Shown here: one piece after another, positions 45,250-53,382 of the stretch
How the letters are laid out: each line of letters begins with the position of its first letter
Numbering within the stretch: position 1 is the stretch's first letter
Origin: Halobacillus ihumii
GTDB taxonomy: Bacteria > Bacillota > Bacilli > Bacillales > Halobacillaceae
Length of the DNA stretch: 64,000 nucleotides
Assembly: GCF_902726645.1 (NCBI RefSeq)
Contig: NZ_CACVAO010000001.1
Location: 1,302,001 to 1,366,000 of the forward strand
Direction: 5' to 3'
Translations under genes and position numbers: made by a program
Notes under the pieces: generated by a model
Told to the model about the DNA's origin: nothing
The model's database searches: none
What the model saw: the letters and a program-made list of their open reading frames with translations, nothing else

Positions 45250-45294
45250 GTACACCGATGATATTCTTTTTTTCAAAAGAAAATCGTCGTGTAC
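45250..45294. repeat. long imperfect hairpin in the 45.2-45.8 kb intergenic region
   Basis: GTACACCGATGATATTCTTTT (arm at 45250-45270, split here as two arms) pairs with the sequence at 45275-45294, with three differences and a 4-nt loop. It may act as a terminator or as part of the adjacent repeat region. Confidence 0.5.
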
Positions 45295-45405
45295 TAACTC
45301 CGAGTGTACCATCAAACTTTTAAGATAATGTAAATTTTCCGGTGACGAGTTTGTGACACCAGTGAAATTGACCAGAACCTATATAGATGAACCAACACTT
45401 TTTAC

Positions 45406-45785
45406 ACTAGGGAACAATCCCGGGGAGTTAGAGGACAATCTTCTCCGCTAGGGTACAATCCCGAGGAGTTAAAGGACAATCTTCTCCGTTAGGGAGCAAT
45501 CCAGGAGTTAGAGGACAATCCTTTCCGCTAAGGAACAATTCCGAGGAGTTAGAGGACAATCTTTTCCGCTAGGGTACAATCCCGAGGAGTTAGAGGACAA
45601 TCTTCTCCGTTAGGGAGCAATCCCGAGGAGTTAGAGGACAATCTTCTCCGTTAAGGAACAATTCCGAGGAGTTAGAGGACAATCTTTTCCGCTAGGGAAC
45701 AATCCCGAGGAGTTAGAGGACAATCTTCTCCGTTAGGGAGCAATCCCCTCGAGTTAGAGGACAATCCTCAACCATTAAGGAACAA
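45406..45785. repeat. 41-bp tandem repeat array (9 units, about 18 half-units), iteron-like
   Basis: The core GGACAAT starts at 45433, 45474, 45513, 45554, 45595, 45636, 45677, 45718 and 45759, i.e. every 41 bp with one 39-bp unit. Each unit has two related halves of 20-21 bp, TAGAGGACAATCTTCTCC and TAGGGAACAATCCCGAGG. On the opposite strand the shared core is ATTGTYCYCTA. The last half-unit overlaps the final codons and stop of the helicase gene (45775). The period is not a multiple of three, so the array is noncoding. There are no unique spacers, so it is not CRISPR. Confidence 0.9.
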
Positions 45786-47082
45786 TTAATTCAGATCCTC
45801 GAAAATCAGACAGCCCTTCTTCTAAACATTCAAACCTCCCGTACTCCTTCAAGAACTTCAACCCGACACTTCCAACCGGACCATTCCGCTGCTTCATGAG
45901 CAAAACCTCCACACGATTCTTGAGCTGCGAATCTCTGTTATAGTAATCATCCCGATACAGAAAGCTGACTACATCTGCGTCTTGCTCAATGTTGCCGGAC
46001 TCCCTCAAGTCAGACAGCATCGGGCGTTTATCCTGGCGCTGTTCCACATTTCTGGACAACTGTGACAGCAGCACGATCGGTACGTTCAGTTCGCGGGCGA
46101 GCAGCTTCAGTTCTCGTGTGATCGCTCCAACTTCCAAATCGCGGCGTTCGAAGCGGCCTTTTGCCGTCAATAGTTGCAAGTAATCGATGATCACCATATG
46201 GTTACGGCCGGCTTTATCGTCCTGCATAGCTTGACGAACGCTTGCCCGGATATCATGAACAGTTCGCGCCTGTTCATGAATGTTGAGCGACCAGCGGGCG
46301 ATCTCCCCAATCGATTTCAGCGCTTGTGCATAATCTTTATTGGAAAAACTCATCGAGCGCCACTTTTGCCCATCGACCGCGGCTTCCATCGAGATAATCC
46401 GCTGCAGCAGTGATTTGACGCCCATCTCTAAGCTGAACAGGTGAACCGCTCCTCCTGCTCGACAATGGTGGGTGGCCAGATTCAAGGCGAAGGCCGTTTT
46501 TCCCATGGATGGGCGGGCGGCGACGATGATTAAATCGCCTCGCTGCGCCCCGCCTGTCATCTGGTCGAGTTGTATGTAGCCAGTGGAAAAACCGGTTTGC
46601 CCGCCTTCGGGTGGAAGGGCCATCCCTTGAGCGATTTCGATCAAGTGCTCATACACAGTTGTCCGGCCCTGTTCGAATCCAATCTGACGCAGTTCATCCA
46701 GGCGCCCCATCAGCTGATCAAGAGATTGATCTGTAGGATTGCCGGCGTACTTTAATGCCAAATCCTTCGTCTTTCGATTTCGATAAGCATCTAGCACCAG
46801 CCGCTGGTCATGCTTAAATGTGGCAGTGGTCGGAACCGATTCAGCCAGGGACAGCAAGTACTGAACGCCGCCGAGACGCCCTACCCGCTCTCCTAATTCA
46901 GTCGTGACCGTTACAATCGTGACTGGCTGCTCTGCCGCATCTACCTTTTTAATCGCTTGAAAAATTTCCTGATGATTACGGTTCTCAAAATGTACAGCCA
47001 GCAGAAACACATCTTTAACGAGAGTCCCTTCTTGCAGGATCGCTCCAAGTACCGCCTGTTCCGCTTCATGATTACGAATCAT
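45775..47082 (-). CDS. DnaB-type replicative helicase (second, phage-like copy)
   Basis: 435 aa, slightly shorter than chromosomal DnaC. N-terminal DnaB domain (NHEAEQAVLGAIL), linker helix, RecA-like core with Walker A ARPSMGKTAFALN, Walker B VIIDYLQLL, and SQLSRNVEQR, DLRESGNIEQDAD near the C-terminus. It unwinds DNA as a hexamer at a replication fork. It is last in an operon with a loader and DnaD-like genes rather than in the usual rplI-dnaC-purA context, so it is a paralogue. GC content is higher than nearby. It overlaps the loader gene by 11 bp. Confidence 0.92.
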   Translation of the reverse strand: MIRNHEAEQAVLGAILQEGTLVKDVFLLAVHFENRNHQEIFQAIKKVDAAEQPVTIVTVTTELGERVGRLGGVQYLLSLAESVPTTATFKHDQRLVLDAYRNRKTKDLALKYAGNPTDQSLDQLMGRLDELRQIGFEQGRTTVYEHLIEIAQGMALPPEGGQTGFSTGYIQLDQMTGGAQRGDLIIVAARPSMGKTAFALNLATHHCRAGGAVHLFSLEMGVKSLLQRIISMEAAVDGQKWRSMSFSNKDYAQALKSIGEIARWSLNIHEQARTVHDIRASVRQAMQDDKAGRNHMVIIDYLQLLTAKGRFERRDLEVGAITRELKLLARELNVPIVLLSQLSRNVEQRQDKRPMLSDLRESGNIEQDADVVSFLYRDDYYNRDSQLKNRVEVLLMKQRNGPVGSVGLKFLKEYGRFECLEEGLSDFRGSELIVP

Positions 47083-47404
47083 GTGACATCTCCTCCACCA
47101 GTTGCTGCAGCTGCTTTTGAAAACGCTGCTTCGTTTCCGGCGTTACGTTCGCCGCTTCCTGCTCCCATTGCCGCATTTTATCCAGGTACGTGTTTTCCTC
47201 CGGCGGATACACCGCGATTTCCGCAAGGGTCGGTGGAAAAACGTTTCGCGCTGCAAAGGCTGACAATTTTTTCATCACACCAGGAAAGTCCATTTCCATC
47301 AACTCGGGAATCAGCATGTCCGCTACCCTTTCTGTAATCTCGATTTTATTTGGGTACAGTTCACTCATCGTTTCCAGCACTTCTAACGCTTCTCTGTGAT
47401 CCAT
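47072..47404 (-). CDS. G39P-like helicase loader/inhibitor
   Basis: 110 aa, all-helical. The stretch YPNKIEITERVADMLIPELM followed by AAAR-type FPPTLAEIAVYPPEEN resembles the N-terminal domain of SPP1 G39P and related phage helicase loaders; the C-terminal tail is Gln/Glu-rich and probably disordered, as in G39P. Position directly before the helicase gene (11-bp overlap) and after the DnaD gene (22-bp overlap) supports this. Confidence 0.7.
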   Translation of the reverse strand: MDHREALEVLETMSELYPNKIEITERVADMLIPELMEMDFPGVMKKLSAFAARNVFPPTLAEIAVYPPEENTYLDKMRQWEQEAANVTPETKQRFQKQLQQLVEEMSHDS

Positions 47405-48069
47405 TTGTCACCCTCCGCTCTCAGCTTGTCAAAAATACTCTGGTTCGCTGCTTTTTTCGACCGGCGGGTTGATCCTTTTTCCGATTCCAACATGTTAGCC
47501 GCCTCCACCGTCTTCACGCCGCGCTTTTCCCATTGCTTCAAAATCCCCTCGCAATACTGAAACAGCAGTTTATTCTGCTTGACGGCAATTTTCATAGATT
47601 CAAGCACCAGCTCATCCGACATTTCCTCACACCACTTCGTAATCGACTCCGCAATGAACGGCGTCAGCATGCCCATATTTTGTTCATAAAAAGAATGCGG
47701 TCCCCCTTCCGCCACTACTATTTGTTTCTGTTTCTTTTTCTGTTTAACTAATGGGCTCGTTTTATCGTATACATTGAGGTCCATTATGGCTTGCAAAGAG
47801 ACCATTTGATAAGCCGCACTCAACCGCGATCCCCGCGGCCTGTGAATCAGGTAACCATGTTCCTTCAATTCATTTCGCGCCCGTTTGAAAGTTCCTTCGC
47901 TTAACCCCGCTTTAGCACGAACCACCCACGAGGCAACCGTAAATTCTTCCTTCCAATCGCATTGATTGTTCACGCTCATTAACGCATGCCACAACGATAT
48001 GGCGGAGCCCGATAACGGCGTTTGTTCTAATTTTTTATAAAAAGCATTGATTTCTTTGATGTAGTTCAT
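47383..48069 (-). CDS. DnaD-domain replication initiation protein (replisome organiser)
   Basis: 228 aa. Residues 1-95 form a winged helix (SLWHALMSVNNQCDWKEEFT; GLSEGTFKRARNELKEHGYL). A Lys-rich linker leads to a DnaD_2-type domain (about 125-190; FYEQNMGMLTPFIAESITKW, LLFQYCEGILKQWEKRGV). Phage DnaD-like proteins bind origin repeats and recruit the helicase. It directly follows its short paralogue (stop and start are adjacent at 48070/48069). Confidence 0.87.
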   Translation of the reverse strand: MNYIKEINAFYKKLEQTPLSGSAISLWHALMSVNNQCDWKEEFTVASWVVRAKAGLSEGTFKRARNELKEHGYLIHRPRGSRLSAAYQMVSLQAIMDLNVYDKTSPLVKQKKKQKQIVVAEGGPHSFYEQNMGMLTPFIAESITKWCEEMSDELVLESMKIAVKQNKLLFQYCEGILKQWEKRGVKTVEAANMLESEKGSTRRSKKAANQSIFDKLRAEGDKWITEKR

Positions 48070-48366
48070 TTAATAGCTCTCCTCTTTCTGCAATGAAATC
48101 ATTTGATACGTCGGGATCTCTTTCGGCTCACCCGCAATATGGATAATGTAACCTTTCTCCCTTAACTCCCGCCGTGCCTTCTTGAACGTGCTCTCTCCTA
48201 ACCCGGATTTGATACATAACACCAATGCTCCTACTTTGAACTCCTTACGCGCACCCGATTTATGGTGGAAGTACAACATCGCGTGCCACAAGCTCGCGGC
48301 AGATGCCGAAATTGGTTTAAGCTCCACCTGCTCATAGAATGCCTGAATTTCTTTTACATAGTTCAT
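48070..48366 (-). CDS. winged-helix paralogue of the DnaD-type protein (N-terminal domain only)
   Basis: 98 aa. It aligns with the first 95 residues of the next gene: MNYVKEIQAFYEQVELKPIS versus MNYIKEINAFYKKLEQTPLS, and GLGESTFKKARRELREKGYI versus the matching recognition region. It lacks the DnaD domain and linker. It could compete for or share the same DNA site, giving autoregulation or copy control. First gene of the operon; ATG 48366 with AAGGAGGAAACC upstream. Confidence 0.8.
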   Translation of the reverse strand: MNYVKEIQAFYEQVELKPISASAASLWHAMLYFHHKSGARKEFKVGALVLCIKSGLGESTFKKARRELREKGYIIHIAGEPKEIPTYQMISLQKEESY

Positions 48367-48434
48367 CTTGGTTTCCTCCTTGATTTTTCTTGTGGAAGGG
48401 TTTTTTGCCTCACAAAAATTCCCCCTTCATGATC

Positions 48435-48465
48435 TATAATCGGATGTGCTCCGCGTGTGGTGTCA
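48435..48465 (-). promoter_or_regulatory. candidate alternative-sigma promoter of the replication operon
   Basis: On the minus strand TGACACC (48459-48465) is followed after 16 bp by CGATTATA (48435-48442), 69 bp before the first start codon. The same pair with 17-bp spacing precedes the plus-strand sigma gene. Neither resembles a typical vegetative promoter fully. Confidence 0.45.
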
Positions 48466-48582
48466 AAAACTCACCATTATTTTTTCCTCCAAGAAAATAC
48501 TTGCCACACACGGTGAGAAATGTGAGCCAAGCTAGTTTGAAAAGGAAAATGGTATGCAGCGAAGGGCAGATGTAAGAATCGA

Positions 48583-49047
48583 TTATGGACACAGATGGGG
48601 CTTCGTTTTCTCCTTAATCGCCTTTCTCGCACGCTTCACTGTAGCAGGACTGACCGATTCAGACAGCGCTATCTGTCCAACCGTACAGCCTTGAAGTGAT
48701 AAGCGGAGAACACTTTTTTCAAAAGTAGTTAAAGCAGCATAATGGAAAATATCGTGGAAGGAAATCAAATCCATAATCGGATCTGGTGAAAAAGAACTGT
48801 CATATCGGCTCAGCATAGACAGCCGTGACAATTGAAACTTTTGCTTGCGAAACAGGGACTTGAAGTAGAAAGTGAGCTGGTTTGTAAAATACGTAGAAAA
48901 ATTGGCCCGGGAAGGATCGAAGCTTTCCTTGCATGCCTCATAAATGAAAAAAGCTTCCTGGAGATAATCCTCATGAGGTTTCCTCACGTTTAGTTTGTGG
49001 AGGACTAAGTAGACAAGACGGTGGTAGTGTTCGTAGGGTTCGTTCAA
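48583..49047 (-). CDS. sigma-70 family factor (short, phage/ECF-like)
   Basis: 154 aa with a TTG start at 49047, the only start in the open frame; the RBS is weak. Region 2-like N-terminus (YHRLVYLVLHKLNVRKPHED, ANFSTYFTNQLTFYFKSL) and region 4 helix-turn-helix (VGQIALSESVSPATVKRARK). It is a clear relative of the divergent sigma factor at 49.2 kb. Its stop lies 217 bp upstream of the replication operon on the same strand, so it may direct that operon. Confidence 0.78.
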   Translation of the reverse strand: MNEPYEHYHRLVYLVLHKLNVRKPHEDYLQEAFFIYEACKESFDPSRANFSTYFTNQLTFYFKSLFRKQKFQLSRLSMLSRYDSSFSPDPIMDLISFHDIFHYAALTTFEKSVLRLSLQGCTVGQIALSESVSPATVKRARKAIKEKTKPHLCP

Positions 49048-49176
49048 TTCTAGTTTCCATTTCTATTGGATATCCAATCACTGAATTTGTGCACCCCTTT
49101 ATTATTACCTAAGAACTACAAAAATGGAATATTTATTTATAATTTTCTTCAATTTTTTAAAAATTAACCCAATTTA

Positions 49177-49208
49177 TGACACCAAAACCCCTTTTCGACA
49201 CGATAATA
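49177..49208 (+). promoter_or_regulatory. candidate promoter of the plus-strand sigma gene
   Basis: TGACACC (49177-49183), 17 bp, CGATAATA (49201-49208); start codon 37 bp downstream. It matches the pair in front of the minus-strand replication operon. Confidence 0.45.
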
Positions 49209-49244
49209 ATTATGAAAAATCAAACCGAAAAGGTGGCTGGCCGT

Positions 49245-49739
49245 ATGTCCATAGACTTCGAAGAGATTGTTGCACAACATAAACAGTTGATTTATTTCCA
49301 TATCCACAAACTGCACATCAAAGATCGCAACGGAGATTTTTTTGCTGAAGGATTAGAAGCACTCTGGAAAGCATGTGAAAGCTACAATCCCGACATGGGA
49401 AAATTATCAACCTACATAAGCTGGAAAATCCGCAACGCCCTCATTGACGCCATCCGCAGAGAAGCAACCGCCTCAAAGTATGATCAACTCTATATCCAGG
49501 ACCAGATCACCACCCCGCTGCACACAGAAGATCTCATCGAAGACCACTACCTGTGGGAGCAAGTCAAAGGAATATTGACGACAAATCAATGGAAATGGGT
49601 CTACTATTTTATCATCCAGGATTTGTCGGTGGAGCAGATTGCCAAGGTTGAAGGGGTGACGAGGGATGCTGTGAAGAATTGGGGACGTCATGCGAAGAAA
49701 AAGCTGCGCGGGTTATTGGAGGAAATCGGGGAGTTTTAA
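49245..49739 (+). CDS. sigma-70 family factor (short, phage/ECF-like)
   Basis: 164 aa from ATG 49245, which has AAAAGGTGG eight bases upstream; ATGs at 49176 and 49212 have no RBS. Region 2 includes DFFAEGLEALWKACESYNPD and LSTYISWKIRNALIDAIRRE; region 4 helix-turn-helix is LSVEQIAKVEGVTRDAVKNW. No anti-sigma gene is adjacent. The two divergent sigma genes are related, recalling two-subunit sigma systems such as SigO/RsoA, although both here keep regions 2 and 4. Confidence 0.82.
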   Translation: MSIDFEEIVAQHKQLIYFHIHKLHIKDRNGDFFAEGLEALWKACESYNPDMGKLSTYISWKIRNALIDAIRREATASKYDQLYIQDQITTPLHTEDLIEDHYLWEQVKGILTTNQWKWVYYFIIQDLSVEQIAKVEGVTRDAVKNWGRHAKKKLRGLLEEIGEF

Positions 49740-49968
49740 ATCTACCATAATGAACTAAACATATTCATTTTGGTGGTAAATGAATATGTTTCCTTGCAAA
49801 TGAGATAGTTAAAGAGAGTATAATTCAGGCAGATTGCTTCTGTCTCACCATGCGTTCGAAGTGTTCACCTCCAAATGAACGATATCAAAGAACAAATTAA
49901 ATATGTGTGGAATAGATACGAACAAATTGGAAATAATGGTAACAACATGTTTGAATGAGGTGATCACT

Positions 49969-50268
49969 ATGAAATGGAAAAAACTAATGTTTGGTTTACT
50001 CACAGCCATTCTATCCGCTGGGTTATTGACAGGGTGTGGCACTGCTAACGAAGAACAAGAGCCAACCCAAAATGAACAGCAGCCTACTGACCAAAACTAC
50101 GAAGGCGGAAATAATGACGAACAAGAGCCGGATCCAACTGAAGAACCTTCCGAACAACAAAACCAAAACAATGATGAGCAAGAACCTGATCCGAGCGAAG
50201 AGCCTTCAGAGCAAAAAGACCAAGGTGACGATGAATTAGACGAAGAACAACATAACAATAACGAATAA
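49969..50268 (+). CDS. short repetitive acidic lipoprotein
   Basis: 99 aa from ATG 49969 with GAGGTG upstream. Signal peptide MKWKKLMFGLLTAILSAG with lipobox LTGC. The mature part is a low-complexity Glu/Gln/Asn/Pro tail with two copies of an 18-residue repeat (NNDEQEPDPTEEPSEQQNQ). Such anchored acidic tails are usually surface spacers; function unknown. A terminator follows directly. Confidence 0.72.
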   Translation: MKWKKLMFGLLTAILSAGLLTGCGTANEEQEPTQNEQQPTDQNYEGGNNDEQEPDPTEEPSEQQNQNNDEQEPDPSEEPSEQKDQGDDELDEEQHNNNE

Positions 50269-50287
50269 TGGCAAACTCAATCTATTG

Positions 50288-50328
50288 AAAAAAGGATGGT
50301 TTTCTTGAACAGAAGACCATCCTTTTTT
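50288..50328. terminator. terminator of the lipoprotein gene
   Basis: AAAAAAGGATGGT and ACCATCCTTTTTT form a 13-bp stem with a 15-nt loop. Confidence 0.88.
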
Positions 50329-50558
50329 GTGCTATATTTTTTGCTGATACCTTAACCCCACCAGCAACTATCTACCTCCATTTATTAAGCATTCACCAAT
50401 CAATCTCCTTAGAGTACTCCAGTTCCAGGCTTATCTCTTTCGGAGAACAATTACACCGCTTGACTGACTTATAATCTTGCCCAGTCAATGAATACTGGCT
50501 ATGTCGGTAGGCCAACTAAAAAATTATCTGAAAGTTATTGCAATTCATTCCACTTATG

Positions 50559-50587
50559 TTAATATAACGTATATATAACGTTAATAT
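50559..50587. promoter_or_regulatory. TATAACGT direct repeat, candidate PaaX-type site
   Basis: TATAACGT occurs at 50563-50570 and 50574-50581, 11 bp apart, within an AT-rich partial palindrome. The same octamer, or ATAACGT, recurs in front of paaA and paaX. It lies about 360 bp upstream of the symporter pair; 50329-50940 otherwise has no gene. Confidence 0.4.
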
Positions 50588-50866
50588 GATAAAACATCAT
50601 ATAAAAGTGGGGAGGTGATCCAAAAATTAAACAAACCAGATTTACACACACAATGAAACTTCAAATTATTAACTGTATTAAACTTGTGAAGAAAAATCAG
50701 GCTTATCCCTTTTCCTTCTCACCTTAGTTAACTCACTCCAGTACACAACCTAAAATGATTAGAAGCTCAGCCAACGACATCATCAACGTCAAACACACCT
50801 TCCGATCACTCCTATTATGCCATTATTATAACCTACGTAAAATTAACGAACTATAATTTAATATTT

Positions 50867-50880
50867 TGAAAGGGCTTACA
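50867..50880 (+). promoter_or_regulatory. cre-like box upstream of the symporter
   Basis: TGAAAGGGCTTACA matches the cre consensus TGWAANCGNTNWCA except for one position (G for the central C). It lies 61 bp before the start of the accessory gene. Confidence 0.45.
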
Positions 50881-50940
50881 AATTGGTTGTTTATTAAAGG
50901 TTGAATGAAGAGAATCTATCAATAACAAGGAGAGATAATT

Positions 50941-51060
50941 ATGCTGGGAATGGACGGTTTAATCATTGTATTCGCTTGGGTCGGCACAGCTTTATCGGCA
51001 CTCGGCTGCGTCGTTTATGGGTTAATTAACTGGAACAAAGGAGGAGATGATTCGAAATGA
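50941..51060 (+). CDS. symporter small accessory protein (39 aa)
   Basis: One hydrophobic helix (about residues 6-30; VFAWVGTALSALGCVVYGL) followed by NWNKGGDDSK. AAGGAGAG precedes ATG 50941. The stop overlaps the symporter start (ATGA), a strict coupling seen for small one-helix partners of sodium:solute symporters. Confidence 0.8.
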   Translation: MLGMDGLIIVFAWVGTALSALGCVVYGLINWNKGGDDSK

Positions 51061-52643
51061 ATCTATCAGTGCTTATCCCGCTATTAACCGTTTACATAGC
51101 CATTATGTCTGGGCTGGCTTATTACGGTTATCGGAAAACGAATACAGAAGCAGATTACCTTGTGGCCGGACGTAATATCAATCCGATTGTTATGGCCTTG
51201 TCCTATGGGGCGACATTCATCAGTACTTCCGCGCTCGTCGGTTTTGGAGGCGTTTCGGCTGTCTACGGCTTCGGCTTGCTATGGTTGGCTTTTCTGAATA
51301 TTGTATTAGGGATTTTTATAGCTTTCGCCTTATTTGGGAAGAGGATCCGAAAACTGTCAGCTGAAATGAATGTGTTTACGTTCCCATCATTTTTAGGGGA
51401 GCGATATAATTCGAAATTTATCACTGTGTTTTCGGGGATAATGATCTTTGTGTTTATGCCGGCCTACACAAGTATTGTCTTAATAGGCGGCGGCCGGTTT
51501 TTAGAGGAAACACTAGCGATTGATTACAATATCGCTCTGTTAGTACTGGCATTTATCGTAGGAGCTTATGTGATCAGCGGCGGTCTAAAAGCCGTGATGT
51601 ACACGGACGCCTTTGCTGCAGTAGTTATGCTCGTTATGATGGCGATCTTTTTGTTCGCGACGTATCAGGCAGTCGGAGGATTAACCGCAGGACATAGTGG
51701 GTTAACAGCGTTGAAGGATCTTGTCCCCGACGCTCTCGCGGAACAAGGACATCGTGGTTGGACATCCATGCCGGCCTTCGGTTCCCCCATCTGGTGGACG
51801 CTGGTCAGTACACTGATCATGGGTGTCGGTATCGGCGTATTAGCTCAGCCGCAGCTTACCATGCGGTGCATGACCGTGAAGGACAACCGAGCTTTAAATC
51901 GCTCCGTGCTAGTCGGCGGTATCTTTATATTTTTTATGACAGGCGCCGTTTTCATGATCGGTCCGCTTACCAACCTTTATTTTTACAATACGACGGGTGA
52001 GCTTGCTATGACGGTTGCAGGCGGAAACGTTGACCTCGTCATCCCAACATTTATCAATGAGATGATGCCAGATTGGTTCGTCTATTTGTTTACCTTAACA
52101 GCATTATCAGCCGTTATTTCAACAGTCAGCTCGTTAATTCACGTACAGTCCGCTTCCTTTAGTGAAGACATCTTGAAGAACATCGGGGTCAACTCCGTAT
52201 TCGGCAACAAAATCAGCTTGTCCCGCATTGGTGTCATCATTGGTATGGCTGCTGCCGTCATATTAGCCTATATCTTACCAGGCGGCGTCATAGCACAAGC
52301 CACATCGTTTTGGTTCGGTATTTGCGCTGCTGGGTTTTTGCCAGTACTCATCGGCAGTCTGTATTGGAAAAGTTCAACAAGGTCCGGCGCCATTTCAAGT
52401 ATCGTTGTCGGTTTTGCCGTAAGTATTATCGGTTTTCTATTTTTCCATCAAAAAGAAGCGGCAGCCATCGGATTAGCCAACGCCTTATTCGGAGTGGATA
52501 GTCTATTAGGCTTCCCGATGACTCATATTAACCCATTGTTCTACGCGCTCCCGCTTTCAAGCCTTGTATTTATTCTCGTTAGTTTGAAAACGGGCGAGCA
52601 AGTTGACGTAGAAGTAACAGAGGACTCTGTCGCTTCGAAGTAA
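51057..52643 (+). CDS. sodium:solute symporter (SSS family), candidate phenylacetate permease
   Basis: 528 aa with about 13 membrane helices. SSS features: DYLVAGRNINPIVMALSYGA near the N-terminus, the sodium-site helix region YGATFISTSALVGFGGVSA and GALSAVISTVSSL-type segment at LTALSAVISTVSSLIHVQSA. The family carries organic acids, sugars or amino acids with Na+. Location beside the paa genes, with shared TATAACGT motifs and a cre-like box, suggests phenylacetate or a related acid (as PaaL in Pseudomonas). Substrate is an inference. Confidence 0.87.
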   Translation: MNLSVLIPLLTVYIAIMSGLAYYGYRKTNTEADYLVAGRNINPIVMALSYGATFISTSALVGFGGVSAVYGFGLLWLAFLNIVLGIFIAFALFGKRIRKLSAEMNVFTFPSFLGERYNSKFITVFSGIMIFVFMPAYTSIVLIGGGRFLEETLAIDYNIALLVLAFIVGAYVISGGLKAVMYTDAFAAVVMLVMMAIFLFATYQAVGGLTAGHSGLTALKDLVPDALAEQGHRGWTSMPAFGSPIWWTLVSTLIMGVGIGVLAQPQLTMRCMTVKDNRALNRSVLVGGIFIFFMTGAVFMIGPLTNLYFYNTTGELAMTVAGGNVDLVIPTFINEMMPDWFVYLFTLTALSAVISTVSSLIHVQSASFSEDILKNIGVNSVFGNKISLSRIGVIIGMAAAVILAYILPGGVIAQATSFWFGICAAGFLPVLIGSLYWKSSTRSGAISSIVVGFAVSIIGFLFFHQKEAAAIGLANALFGVDSLLGFPMTHINPLFYALPLSSLVFILVSLKTGEQVDVEVTEDSVASK

Positions 52644-52770
52644 ATGAGAGGTAAGATGGATGAGGGTTTATTGTTCAAGGAAGGGCTTCAATAAGCATTA
52701 AAGTTGCTATTCACAGGTTAAGCGGACCTTATCCGTCAATAGTGCACGATTGTTTAACATTGATCTAATG

Positions 52771-52806
52771 AAAGAAGCGGCTACCTCAAGTGGGCAGCCG
52801 CTTTCT
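52771..52806 (+). terminator. terminator of the symporter transcript
   Basis: AAGCGGCT and AGCCGCTT form the core stem around a 13-nt loop, followed by TCTGTTACTC; the T-tract is weak. Confidence 0.6.
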
Positions 52807-52842
52807 GTTACTCTATTAATTATCTTGATAATTAGCGCAGTC

Positions 52843-52950
52843 AAAATACGAAGACTCCTGTAGGAACTGCGCAAGCCGAAGATCCCACAGGAAAGCACCC
52901 TTTGCTTTCCGAGGAAGCTGAGGCAGTGCCCGCGGAAAGCGAAGTGTTTT
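52843..52950 (+). repeat. dispersed Bacillaceae intergenic element, copy 1
   Basis: The block runs from AAAATACGAAGACTCCTG through GGAACTGCGCAAGCCG to CCGCGGAAAGCGAAGTGTTT. A second, inverted and diverged copy lies at 59060-59163. Both begin with GACTCCT and end with GGAAAGCGAAGT. I recall very similar intergenic blocks in many Bacillus and Oceanobacillus genomes. No coding capacity. Confidence 0.7.
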
Positions 52951-52974
52951 GTTATTGCCCCCTAACGTGAAGCG

Positions 52975-53084
52975 ATAACGCCCGGTCTCAAAAAGATAAC
53001 GACCTATCTCAAACCTATACCTCCCTAACTCACAGTCATTACGACTTAACGACCAGCCATAACGCCCTAATGAAGAATTTCTTC
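52975..53084. repeat. decayed 21-bp tandem repeat (about 5 units)
   Basis: ATAACG-like cores start at 52975, 52996, 53017, 53038 and 53059, exactly 21 bp apart. The first two units are ATAACGCCCGGTCTCAAAA and ATAACGACCTATCTCAAAC; later ones are degraded. It lies directly before the ferredoxin stop. Confidence 0.6.
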
Positions 53085-53095
53085 GCCGACGCAGC

Positions 53096-53335
53096 CTACC
53101 CCGCTTCGAAAAACTTGCGATTCAATTGAATATAGTCATTTTCTTCCTCAGGAACTTCGTCTTCCATATAGATTGCTTCTACGGGACACGCTGCCTCACA
53201 GGCACCACATTCAATACAAACTTCCGGATCAATATGAAACATGTCTTCGCCTTCTTCAATACAATCCACTGGACAGACTTCGATGCATTCGCCTGCCTTT
53301 TCATCTTTACAAGGTGATGTAATTACAAAAGCCAC
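53096..53335 (-). CDS. 7Fe/8Fe-type ferredoxin
   Basis: 79 aa. The cysteine pattern C9, C17, C21, C25, C40, C43, C46, C50 is that of [3Fe-4S][4Fe-4S] bacterial ferredoxins (C9/C17/C50 for one cluster, C21/C40/C43/C46 for the other). The C-terminus is acidic. It carries electrons in the cytoplasm. It follows paaJ by 47 bp on the same strand, and the cluster lacks the PaaE reductase, so it is a candidate electron donor to the PaaABC epoxidase (inference). Confidence 0.9.
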   Translation of the reverse strand: MAFVITSPCKDEKAGECIEVCPVDCIEEGEDMFHIDPEVCIECGACEAACPVEAIYMEDEVPEEENDYIQLNRKFFEAG

Positions 53336-53382
53336 GGTGAAGCCCTCCTTTTTATAAAATCAAAAACAGCACAGAATGCGTT

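Noticed and set aside
45406..45785. CRISPR array
   Set aside because: The whole 41-bp unit is conserved with no unique spacers, and no cas gene is nearby.
47690..47765. Poly-Lys/Gln linker of the DnaD gene as a frameshift or repeat expansion
   Set aside because: The frame is intact on both sides and such linkers are usual in DnaD-like proteins.
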